Assembly (NCBI RefSeq): GCF_021134715.1
Contig: NC_060026.1
Coordinates: 12,329,001-12,393,000, forward strand
Reading direction: 5' to 3'
Source: Daphnia pulex
Lineage: Eukaryota; Arthropoda; Branchiopoda; Diplostraca; Daphniidae
Length of the DNA stretch: 64,000 bases
The position numbers and the translations under genes were made by a program. Shown piece by piece: positions 23,101 to 35,100 of this stretch; positions within the stretch are counted from its first letter, which is position 1; the number at the start of each line of letters is the position of its first letter. The notes under the pieces are model-generated. The model saw only the letters and a list, made by a program, of their open reading frames with translations, had not been told where the DNA came from and ran no database searches.

Positions 23101-26100
23101 GTTCGGGACGGACGAATAGACGGACGGACAGACGGAAACCTTACCTTGGTTATCTTGTTGACAGACATTGACCCCCCCTCATTTAGAATCTTTTAGCGTG
23201 TGGGATGCGATTAGTTATTTCATAGCACCGGGACGGACAGACTTAAAATTAAAATATTTCTCTAAAATTTCTTATAACGCACGGCAAACCAATGGGGGGA
23301 TTGACAAATTGAGAGAGTGGGGAGATTGCGGAGGGTATAGACAGACTAAAAAGGGGAAATTGAGACATGGAAAACTGACCTGGCTTTAACGGAGGTGACG
23401 ACTGTGCCGACAGTCACGTTCTCCTTGACGAAAATGGGCCCGTAGTTGGTCAGGTCCCACAACGGCGGCTTGTTGTTGCGATCCACCACATCCAGTTCGA
23501 CGTCGACTTCGGCCCACAGCGGCGGATCGCCTCGATCGGCCGCCACCACTCGCAACCGGAATTTGTCCCGCTATTTGGTCATGCATTTTGGGTTGTTTGG
23601 ATATTTGTTCATATTTCTTTTGTCTTATCGATTTTTTTAAAACTATTTCGACTGGGGCGACTAGGACGAGGAGGAGGATCGGGGCCGGAATGGGGACTCG
23701 TGTCAAAGCTCTAATCCGGGGACTGGGCAAGGTGAACGTTTCAAATTCATCATTTTTCATTTTCTTTAACTTTAAAAAACTTAAGTCAATTGCAATCACG
23801 AAATAATAATGAAATTCCATTTTCTGGAAATGAGAGAAACCGAAAACGGAACGAAACGTTCCCGCCTTTTCATTTCGGTACACACAGACACACACACACG
23901 CGAGGTGATGATAGGTTTGATGGGAAATGCTAACGAGATAACAACGGGTGGGTGTGTTTGAGTGTGTGTGTGTGTGTGTAGGGATTCCTTCAAAATCCAT
24001 CCATCACGTTGGAGGAGGAGGACGGACTCCGAAAGAATATCCATCACCCAGCCGGGCAGTATTTTTCTGTTTTAATGTCGATGCAAATCGAAACATTTAT
24101 CTACCTGCCCCCTTGTGATTCCCCCCGAGAGAAAAATACACACACACTTAAATGTCATCTAAAAATGAACAGCAAATCACACAAGCAGGTGGAAAAGAGA
24201 GTGAGAGAGAGAGAGGAAGGAAGTCTCTCCTAACACGACCGCAACGCGGATGTGTGCCGGAGAAACTCTAATAATAATAATAAAAAAAAAAGAATTGAAT
24301 ACGACTAGAGTATAGTTTTGCATATACTTACGCCGAGCAATAACTCCTTTTTTGGGGGGGTTATTTGGTGGTTCCGAGAGACAGTCAATCGTTAACATAT
24401 ATATATGATATGTGTAAGTGTGTAAAATATTTTGATAATAGCTATTTGTTGTTTTGAAAAAGAAAAATATCAACATGCAATAATATTCTTCTTCTTTTCT
24501 CCTTCGTGTCTTTTCGAAAAAGAGCGGGCAAATTTTTCAAAAAAATAAAGTCGAAAAAAGGTCGTTTGTCAAGACTTACGTCGAGCGGTTTGATCAGGAC
24601 GATCCAGCCGGATTCGGGCAGGATGGTGAAATATTCCAGGTCCTGGGAATTGTAGGCCGTCAAATTGTAGACGATGGCGCCATTGTTGTCGGCATCCTCG
24701 TCCGAGGCCGAGACGCGTAAAATGTTTGTCCCGATGTTCGTGTCTTGTTTGACGTTCTCCACGTATTTCTGATAATAACAGACACAGACAAAAAAAGAAA
24801 ACATCGGTTAGAGATTAAATCGGAGAAAAACAACAAGGAAAAGAAAAAAGTTTCTTCTTTACCTGACGATCGAAAAGGGGCGGATTATCGTTGACGTCGG
24901 TTATCTCGACGGTGAACGAGCAGACGCCCTCCAAGGATGGGTCTCCCTGATCGGTGGCCTTGACCGTCACCGAAACGAATTTACCATCGTCTCCTTCACG
25001 ATCAAACACCTTGGAAAACAAATTTGAATTTGAATTTTGAACTCGTTTTGATTTGAAAAGAAAATTTGAATTATTTTACTTTGTTGGTAAAGATCTCGCC
25101 CGTTTCTTCGTCGACGGTGAATTTGGTGCCTTTCTGGTTGGGCTGCTGGACGATCGAGTACTTGACTTGGCCGTTGACGCCCTTATCGGCATCGGTGGCC
25201 TGGACGCGGACGACTGGGCTGCCGTTAGGAGCTCCTTCTTCGATTTTGGGACTGTAGGAGCTGCACTCGGAGAAGACGGGCTTGTTGTCGTTGACGTCGG
25301 TGATGAAGACGACCACGACGGCCGTCGACGTGTGAGTCAGTCCGGTGCCTCCGCAGCAGGCGCCGTCGTCGATGGCCGTCACGTTGAGCTCGTACTTGTC
25401 GCGATCCAAACTGATTCCGCCGCTGTGCAGGCGGATGACGCCCGTCAGCTCCTCGATGACAAACTGGCCGGATCGGGTGCCGCCGCCGACGAATCCAAAG
25501 CGGACGTTGTCGCCGTCCTTGTCGGAAGCCACGACCGTCGTCACCAGCGTGTTGGGCCCGGCGTTCTCGTCCACGTTGGGCGTGTACACGCCCTGCGAGA
25601 ATTTCGGCTCCTCGTCGTTCTTGTTCTTGGTGTAGATGCGGACGGTGGCCGTGCCGGATTTGGGTGATTCGCCTTTGTCGCGGGCCGTGACGGTGAACTC
25701 GTAGTAAGCGTTGTTGTTGTCGGCGTCCAGCTGCTTGCCGTTGCTGATGACGCCGTTCGAGTCGATGGCGAAATGATCGTCAGACACGGAATATTCAATT
25801 TCGGCGTTGGAACCGGAATCAGAGTCGGTGGCTTTCACTTTGAGGATGGACGTGCCGACGGGAATGTCTTCGTCGATGTTGTGGGCCTGGTAATCGGGCA
25901 GCTCGAACTTGGGTACGTTGTCGTTGACATCCGTCACGCGAATTGTCAACTGAAAACATCAAAAGGCAACGGGAAATTGAACGAGATGGAACGGGGTCAA
26001 CCGGAAGCCAAGAACAAGGAGACTCACCTCGACGGATGTGGAGAATCCTCCGGAATCTTCGGTCGCCGTCACCTGCAGTTGATAGACGTGCGGTTGACGT

Positions 26101-29100
26101 AAATCTTCAAAGTCCAGGTCTTTGGCCAGCCGGACGTTGCCGGTGGTAGGTCCGATATTGAACGTTCCGGCGCCTTGTCCGGTGGCTTTCAACGTGTAGC
26201 GGATTTCCCTTTCAGCAAAAGATTTGGCCCTCACCGAAATGATGCTATATCATTTAAATAGATTTATTTTTAAAATGAAATCATTTCAAAATGAAATAAT
26301 ATGAAATAAAAAAAAATCAAAATCAATTTTTACTCTGAATCTTTTTTCTGGTTTTCCGGAATTTCAGCCTCGTAGCTGGGCATGTAGAATTGAGGTGGAC
26401 GTTTGCCTCCGACAATGGAGAGCCGCTCCTCCGGGGTTGACTGGTACCGTCTCTCATCCAGCCGGCCGTTTTGATCTTCGGCTTTGACGTAGAGGACGTA
26501 CTCCATGTCCAGCTGGAAAGGCTCACCGCCTCGGGTCCGCACAACGCCCGAACGTTCATCCACCTCAAACCGGCCGCCGGCTACATTTTCAAGAGACAAA
26601 AAGGAAACAAAAAACATTAAAGGAAAGCCGGAATGAACGGAATTGACGTCATCACAACATCAAATGGAAACGAAATGGGACCCCCAAAACTAAAACTAAA
26701 AAGAAGTCAAAAGATTTTTATTTTTCATTTCTTACTTCTATCTCGGACGAGGAAGTAGTGGATGTTGTGGTCCGTGTCGGGATCGCGAGCCTGCAGGGTG
26801 AAGACGGGCGTGTTTGGAGGTGCATTGAGCTGGACGACGGCCTGCATGGGCAATGGCCGGTTGATGAAGTAAGGCGGCTCGTCATTGACATCCTTCACCT
26901 GAACAATCACGCGCTGATTGTCCGTGTCTGAAGGAATAAATAATAAAAAAACGAAATTAGAAAAAATATAACGAAAAAGATGAAAAAACAAATTTCGTGT
27001 TAAAAATCATTAAAAACCTATTCATAACAATCAACATGCCCGGGCGGCATCTATTTGCCGGACGCCCGGAACAAATCGTGTATGCAACTTCTTCTTTTCT
27101 TTTCCCGATCATGAAATCTTTATTTTTTATCATTTTTTAGAGCTCTACCGCTAGATGTCCATGTCTCAAAAGGAAAAAGAAAATATCGCTATACACCAAA
27201 AAGGTCAAAGAACTTCTTCTTATTTTTCTTCCCCCCGGTGGGAAATAAATAAAAAAGCTCCCGAGCCAGTTCTACGTTTCCTCCGGAATCAATCAATAAC
27301 AAAAACAAAAGAAGAACTTTATATATCCTTCCGGAGAAGAAGAAGAGAAACTACATCACGGATCAAGTGGATCTATCCTTCCTATACTTTTGCTCCTCCT
27401 CCGCCTTCTCCGGATGTCTTTATACTATTATTATTATTATTATTATTAAAAAGTATATCGAGAATATTCCTCCCGGATTAGTGTGATAATCCGGCTGAAT
27501 AGAAGAGGCTTCATTTTGATTGGATAGCAATACCACTGGGGAAAAAAAACAGTTGCAGGGCATTCGCTTCTTATTCGCTAACAAGAAATGTTATTTCCCT
27601 TTTTTTTGTTTTAGAGTTGAAGACGTAATGCAATTAAGTGGGTCTACTTACATCTTCCGGCTAAGTGTTAGTACAGCGTCGATTAGTAGAAGTAGAAGAA
27701 GAAGTAGTAGTAGTAGCATGGTGAGAATGAATTAAAAAGAGAACAAATCAAAAAGATCAAATTGATTGGTTAGTTTTGGCTTGGGGTTTTTGATGATTCA
27801 GACATTTCTATTAAAAAGCGAAAGAAAAGATTGGGTTCGATATTGATTAGATGACACACCGGGTGATGATTCACCCGAAAAACAAGAGGGGTAAAAAGAA
27901 AAAAAAAGGCAGGAGGGGGGAAGGAGGAGGTTATTATTGACCAAACCTCGTCACAGTGGCGCGTGCGTGTATAAAACGCCAGGGACTTGAGGGGAAAGGG
28001 CAGGAGTAGTCTCAGCTCTCTAGCTGGCTCATATATTGATCGAAGGGAGAGTCTTCCGTCTAAAGGGAAGGAAGGAAAATAACATCCACCCCGAAATAGT
28101 AGATGGGGTCGGTTGGTTGGTGGAGTGACGGGCGATGGAAAGGAGCAAGTCTCTCTAGCAGCAGCAGACACGGACGTTTCTCTCTCTCTTTCTGTGTAGT
28201 ATATCGTCGTACATAAATCTATTCCTCTAGACGCGGACTGACGGTAGAATGAAGGGAAGGAAGGGGAACTCCCCCTCCCTCCTTCTCACTGGCCGGATCG
28301 ATAAAGTGTACGGCACGAGGCAAAAGTAGGAAAAATTGTCATCCATTTCCCAGTGGAAAAGAAGAAGAAGAAGAGTCAGTAACTTCCCTCTGGTAGATGG
28401 CACCTCTTCTTCTTCTTTGCTGGCCGGACGCCCATCACCCACAAGATCAAATGGGGAAAAATGTCTCGGACAGAGAGAAAGAAGATGGCCGACATGCCGA
28501 CAGGGATATTAGATGTAACAACCGGTAGTACATTTCAAGGAACTAATAAATATTTCCAGCTGGATGTCGCTCTACAGACATCCAGCCCCGAAAGAAAAAG
28601 AAAAGTTGAAGGAAAGAAGAATTCTCCGGCTACTCTTTCTCTCGTCTGCTGTATTATAGCAGCGGTTGAACTGGTAATCGTTGGAAATTTATACAGACAT
28701 TCTTTTCTGTGTCGAATAGTAGGGGGAGGAGAATGATTAGCATTTCCTTCAGAGAGTTACGTTGGCTTTCGGTGCGGATTAGATTCTTTAAAAAGAAGAA
28801 AAAGAAAAGAATTTCCGTGCGCATCGGACCGCACGCGCGGATCGCTGGGCGGTCTCGTCCATTGCGGATGGAAACAACGAAAAAGAAGAAGAAAAAGAAA
28901 AATCCTGATTTTATTTTTCAGTGGAATAACTGAACCCCCCAAGGATCTTTTTGTTTCTCCAATTGTAAAATAAGAAACAAGACAATTTTCCTTTCGACTA
29001 TTATATTTACCCATCTACGGTTTATTCTGTGTGTGTCTATTTCTGAGTAGTAGACGTAATCAAACCCCCATAACGGCCACATCATCCACCACCCCCCTAT

Positions 29101-32100
29101 ACGTTTTCAAGTGCACATGTGCGTTGCGGAACGCTGGAAAAATAAATGGGAAGAAGAAAAAGATGAAGAAAAGTGTCCAATTTCACCAGCACCACCACCA
29201 CCGATAAAATGAAAAAAGATGGGATCCCATTTTATCCCAACAGCAGTGAAGAATGAAAAATCCTTATCATACGATCTGCCCGGCCCCCCCTTATCATAAG
29301 GTTCCTTTCTTTGACAGTCTCATCTTACTCGGGTGTAACTTGCGCGCGTCTGCACATTGTCGAGTTCCATGGATGATGGTGGTAGTGGTGAGATCCTCTT
29401 TTTTTTCTTTCTTTTTTGACCCCCCCATCGACGATGGATGTGAGCGTCGGCACCTGGAACCCCCCACCCACTAAAAAACATCGGTCGGTTTATTCATATC
29501 GAAATCGATAGGTAACCTTTTCTCTCTCTCCCAATATTAACGCCGCCGGAGGTTGTACATGTTCGGTTGCCTTGGTAACACGAGGGAAAAGAAAAAAAAA
29601 AGGATTTTCTTTTTTTCTTTTTTCTACACGACGCCGGAGTTACGGTATTGATCCGTGTAAAGAAGAAGAAGAAGTCGACTAGCACAGAACTCTTAACACA
29701 CACACAGCCTCTTCTTCTTCGCATCGTATTCATCTCGGCATTCCTCCATTGCCTTCCGATTCCGATTTTTTTTTATTTTCTCGCTCTTTCTCTCCCCCCT
29801 GCAAGTTCGTGATCACGATGATGATGATGATGATGCGTGAGTCACCTATTTTTTTCTTCCCTTCTCCCTCCCCCCGTTCCTTATAAAATAGCCCACAGGC
29901 GACAAGTGTCTGCGCCTTTGAGAAAAGAAACATTTTCAGGTGTTGTGAGGCTCATTAGCAAAGTAGGAAAAACATTTTTTTCTTTCCTTTTCCCCTTTTT
30001 TTCAAATTGAATGGCGCAAAACGGAAGAATTCCATCATCGTGAAGGAGAGAGAAAGAGAAAAGAGCCGATGAAAAAGGACACACACATAACAGAGGGCAC
30101 CGAAAAGGTCGATGACCATGACGGTTTCTTAAAAGACATTAAACGGTTATTCTTTTTTTCTTCTTCTTCATCATCATCGCACTATGCACACACACACAAC
30201 CACTATTTATAGTTAAAAAAAAGAAAAAGAAAAAAGAAAGAATGTACGTCTAAGCTTTATAGTATAGACGGCCGGGATGTCTGATCAATAGTTGGGCGCT
30301 CAATAATCCCCTTCTTCCTTTAAACCTTTCAAAAAAGTTATACCACCATCATCAACATCGGATCGGCTCTTCTTATATACCTTCAAAGCTATACGCTAAT
30401 CGTCTGCGTCTTCTTTGTGGGAAAAAAGAAGAAGAAGAAGAGTCTCTCTGTGCTCTTCGCACGAACATCTATACCCCCCCCCCCCCCGAGGGTTTTCTTA
30501 TTTTTTTTAAAGAGTTCAAAGTTCACAATTCCTATTTTTCCTTTTCTTTTTTTATTATTTATCATTTAAAAAATTCAAAAGGAATTGTGGGTTGGACGTG
30601 AGATATTTTTCGGTCAGAATTGACATTTTCCTACGCCCACCGAAAGATCGTTTAACACCTGGCGATGGAAAAGATGGACGTGCTGTAATGATGGATATCA
30701 TTACAGACGTAAATGGTGATCCATTTTAACAGGGGCCCCAGATCTCATAGCTAGCGTCAAGGTGGCAATTATGCAACGATTCAACCGCGAGAGACGAGAT
30801 TACAACCATCAACGAATAAAAATAGTAGAAAAAAAAATAAGATCTCTTCATTTTCATTCGGTTTGGTTGGAAAAAGGAATTTCCGATTGATTTTCATTTT
30901 GATTCTTTTTTTTTTGCGCATTAACATTCCGAAATGGAATTATTCAAATTTTTTTTCGGGGTTTTTAGAGAGAGCGAGATAGACCGCCGGCCCATTGTTG
31001 TATTTATATATACGAACGGACGCTGGAATCACGACGAGATGAAAAGAAAAGCCCAGCGTGAATATATTTTTTCGGGGGAAATAAAAATGGCCAACTCACG
31101 ACCGACCAGTGACTAAATAAAAAAAAAAAAAAAATTCCCTTTTTCTACCAGTCCGGAAATATTCGTTTTAGTTCAGAAAGAAGAAGAACGACCTAACAAA
31201 TGAGAACTCTCTGAATTGAAATGAATAGAAAACGATTTTTTTTTTCGGTCGTCGTCAGTTTAAAATCAAATTTAAATACAAAAAGGGTCGAGAGAAATAA
31301 TAATAATAAACAGCAGTGTCCCTTAAAGAAAGAAGAAAAAAAAACAAGGTGTGTTTCTTTATTTTCCCATTTTCGTGCGTTTCTTTCGGGATAAAAATGA
31401 AAGAAAAAAAAAACGTTTTCTTGTCTCTGTGTAGCTAAAGACCGCCCGCCGCCATTTTTTTTTTTCAAAAAGAAGAAGAAGAGAGAACCGAAGGTAACAC
31501 AAACTACGATAGAGGACTCGAATGGCATGGGAAACTCTTTGAAAAAAAAGGAAGGAAGAATTTTTTTTTTCCTTTTTTATTCGGAGGGGGGCGTCTCTAG
31601 TAGACATACTATACAACAACTCTACTCGGGTTGCGTGAGTGCACGCACTTTCAACCCGTTTCGCATCGTCAACATGGAAAAAAACAAAAAAAAAACCTAC
31701 AAAAATCTTTTTTTTGTGTGTGTGTGCGTTTTTGTTTTTGTTATTAAATTTCCTCAAAATGTTTTATAAGCCTCGGATTATTAAAAAAAGAAAAAGTCCC
31801 CAAGATTATTATTATTATTACGTTTTTAACGGCTATTTTGAAATGGCGCCAAATTTAAAAAATAAACTTTTTTTTTTATATAAAGAAATTTCTTGTGGGT
31901 ATGTGGAAATGTGATCGGATCAAAACTCTACCAGGTGAATAATTAAAACAAAAAAAAAGGGAAAAAGTAAATAATTTCATTTGAATATTAACCGGCTATT
32001 GGAATGCGGTTGGAGGGGAAAGAAAAAGGGGGGGGTGAGCTTTGATATTTCTCTTATATAATACACTAGCCCTCGTGTGTGTATATATGTATATATATGT

Positions 32101-35100
32101 ATGGATTCTTTCTTTTCTCATTTTCTTTCTTTCTTTTTTTTATGATGGTGAAGCGGCGGCCGTGTTCCCGACTCGAAACATGATTACACGCCTTGCCCTA
32201 TCTATGGCTATTTAAAAAAAGAAACACAAAAACAACAACAACAACGAAAAAAAGAAACAACAAGACGTTAGATTTACGAGCTAAAACGACCCTATTTATT
32301 AACCGTTTCTTTTTCGGTATTTTAAATGACGAAAAACTTTGTACTACCCCGGAAAGAAAAAAGAAGAGAATTCTGGGATGATGAAATGGACAAACGCCAC
32401 CTGGTGCAAAGGAAAAAGCAGTCGAGTGTTATTTCCTATTCCTGTCAAAAAGGGAAAGAAAAATTCCCACTTATTGATTTCTTCTCGGGTCGGAGCTATT
32501 GTATCGAAGTAGAGGCCCGTGAAGAGATGCCTCTTACAGGTGAGAGAGCCCCGGCAATTTCCGACCACTCGTGACAATAAGGTTAGAAGGGTCGATTGAA
32601 AAATATCTTTTAAAAAGCGCCAGAATTCATATCATTACAATAGTTCGAAAAAAAAAAGGAAAAAAAAAAACATTCCACATTGGCCCTGAATGAATGTAAC
32701 GAAACCCAAAAAAGAAAATAAAAATGTTGCCCAGGTCGGCCCAGGTAAACCACGCACACCGGAATGAATGCAACCCGCCCCGAGGCCCTCTTTTTCGGAG
32801 GGAGGAATATAGATCCTCCGCACACCAAACGGTTTAGATATCAAAAGGTGAGATCCAACAAGGTTTCGTTCCCACACCAATGAGACGCGGAAGAAGATGG
32901 CGTCGATTTCTTTAATTTTCTATTTTTAAAAAAAGGAAGAAAAAAGGGACTAGTGTGTATCAGAGATTTATCGGTCGAGGGGAAATAGGAGAAGGAAAAA
33001 ACGGAGAAGAAGAAGAGGAGGAAAATGAGACAGTGAGAAATCGATAGTGTCAAAATGATGGAGAACGAAATGAGGCCATTCCGGCTGAGTGATTGCGATG
33101 TTGAAAACACATCACACGAGCAAATAGCAGCAAACAAACGAGCAGCAACCTTATCCTCATGGACTGGTGGGAGATGGAATTCATCAAATTCATGGAAGCG
33201 CGAGCTTCAATACCCCCACGTCGAGTACTACAACACAACATTATGATGAAGAGGAGATGAGGGGCTCTCCTTTTTCTCTGTGCGGATGGCCATTGCGGAA
33301 ACGGCACTTCCAGGGCGTTTGCTCTCAATTCAACTTTGGGGCGTCACAATCCGGTGGGGAAAAGCAAAAATGTGGTGGGAGAGAGAGGAAGGAAAGGCTC
33401 GAATTACACGACGACGACAACGTCAGAAAAAATATAAAAAATTTCGTTCTCCTTTTTTTGGTTGTTTCATTTTCTCTCTGTGATTTGATTGTGATGGAAC
33501 ACACGGCACTTCCGTGGAAAATGCCCTTTCAACTCTCTCTGGCGGATGAAACCACAACAGTCGACATAACGAGTCGAGATTTTTTGGCAGAGCATTATTT
33601 AATAATCACCGAAAAAATAAAAAAAAGATGGAAAAATAAGAACCAGCTGGCGGTGGTGTAATCCAGCGCGCGACAAAGATCATCATCATAAAAACCGATG
33701 AAATATCTTTCCGCTAGGGAAAGATTTCCCCCCTTCTCTCATGGAAATACACACACACACACACACACACGCTGTGTTGTTGTGTACAAGACCAAAGGGC
33801 ACAATTTTCTACAACAAGAAAAATTTTATAGTCCCCGTTTTTTTTCTTCGGGACGCCGTTGGTTGGCCGCGCCCTGAGGATGTTCTGCAGTAACATGTCA
33901 TCCTTGTCTAGCGACTCCCACGACACTAAATGCTCAAATGACCGGAAAACCACAACTTTCGGGCTTCTCTTAACTTCTTCGTCTTCTTTACTTTGAGACT
34001 CACACACATGTGACTCGTCTTACATTTGTCTGTGTTCTTATCCAGTTAATTATTTGAGTTTTCCACCTCAAACATATTGGTTTGAAAAGGGAAACGAGGA
34101 ATTTCCTTTCTCTTTTTATTTTGTGAAAAAGAAAAATTTGGATAACCCGGAACACTTCCGGTGTATACAATAAAGAGAGAGAGAGAGAGCTACTAACGTG
34201 GAACACAAACAACCACATCTGGTGATGGCAGTCCGGCTGTCTGGCCTGTCCGTCTGCGAAAACAAATGATCGGGGGCTACTACTACTACTACACCTAACC
34301 TACCGTGTGTGTGTGTCAACCCGAAAAATGTTTTCTCTGGGAGAAAATAAAAACCCCGTGGACAACAACCATACGGTCCTCGGTGTTGTAGGCCTACAAC
34401 TATCACCCTCTACTGGGTCTGTCTATATTTATAAAAGTATACAACACATGGACGAATGTGTGAGGGAGAAAAGCGATGGGGGCGAAGAGAATCCATTCAC
34501 TCCGCATCTCCCCCCCCCCCTCCCATAAAAAGAAACCAAGAGAGGGGAGAGAGAGAGAAAGAATCCTCCAACTCTGAAAGGAACCCCTTGTCTATTGTTA
34601 CACACAAATAGGGGAAATGCCAGTTGGGTTTGATTCTATTACACACACACACAGACAGAGAGAGACGGAGCCGAGAGAGACGAGGGGTCACGCTCGGATG
34701 GGCTCATCCGCTGCGGCGGATGCTGCTGCTAAAAACTTTTTTTGTGTGTCGAAAGAAAATAAAAACCGGGGGGAAATTGTTTCCCTATCGCTTGAGAGAG
34801 AGAGACCCTCTACTGCCACTGGAGATGAGAGAGTTCAAGGAGATACAAGAAGAAGAAGAAGGATCGATTTCAAGTCGAGAGTCTGTGAAGTGTAGAAACG
34901 AAACTCTTACCTCCGCCCTCGCTGTTGGTGATGGTCACCCAAAAATCGATGGTTTTCTCCGGTCCCAGCTCCTCGTAGTCCCATTTGCGCTTGACTCGGA
35001 CGTTGCCGTTCGGCTCCACAGTCACCCACGGGTTGTCGTCGCGGACTTTGAAGCGCTCCTTCTCGCTGGGTTTGTCCAGGGCAAACATCAATTTGCCTTC

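Noticed and set aside
25053-25667. Long plus-strand open frame of 204 codons opposite a CadN exon
   Set aside because: It is the antisense shadow of the 870-nt CadN exon, whose GC-rich third positions keep the reverse frame open; no splice or start support.
33748-33771. Regular repeats that could suggest a CRISPR-like array
   Set aside because: Plain dinucleotide microsatellite without spacers, in a clearly animal genome.
31193-34895. Several open frames of 60-200 codons in the large CadN intron
   Set aside because: Low-complexity composition from GA, CA and poly-T repeats, without recognisable domains or consistent exon phases.
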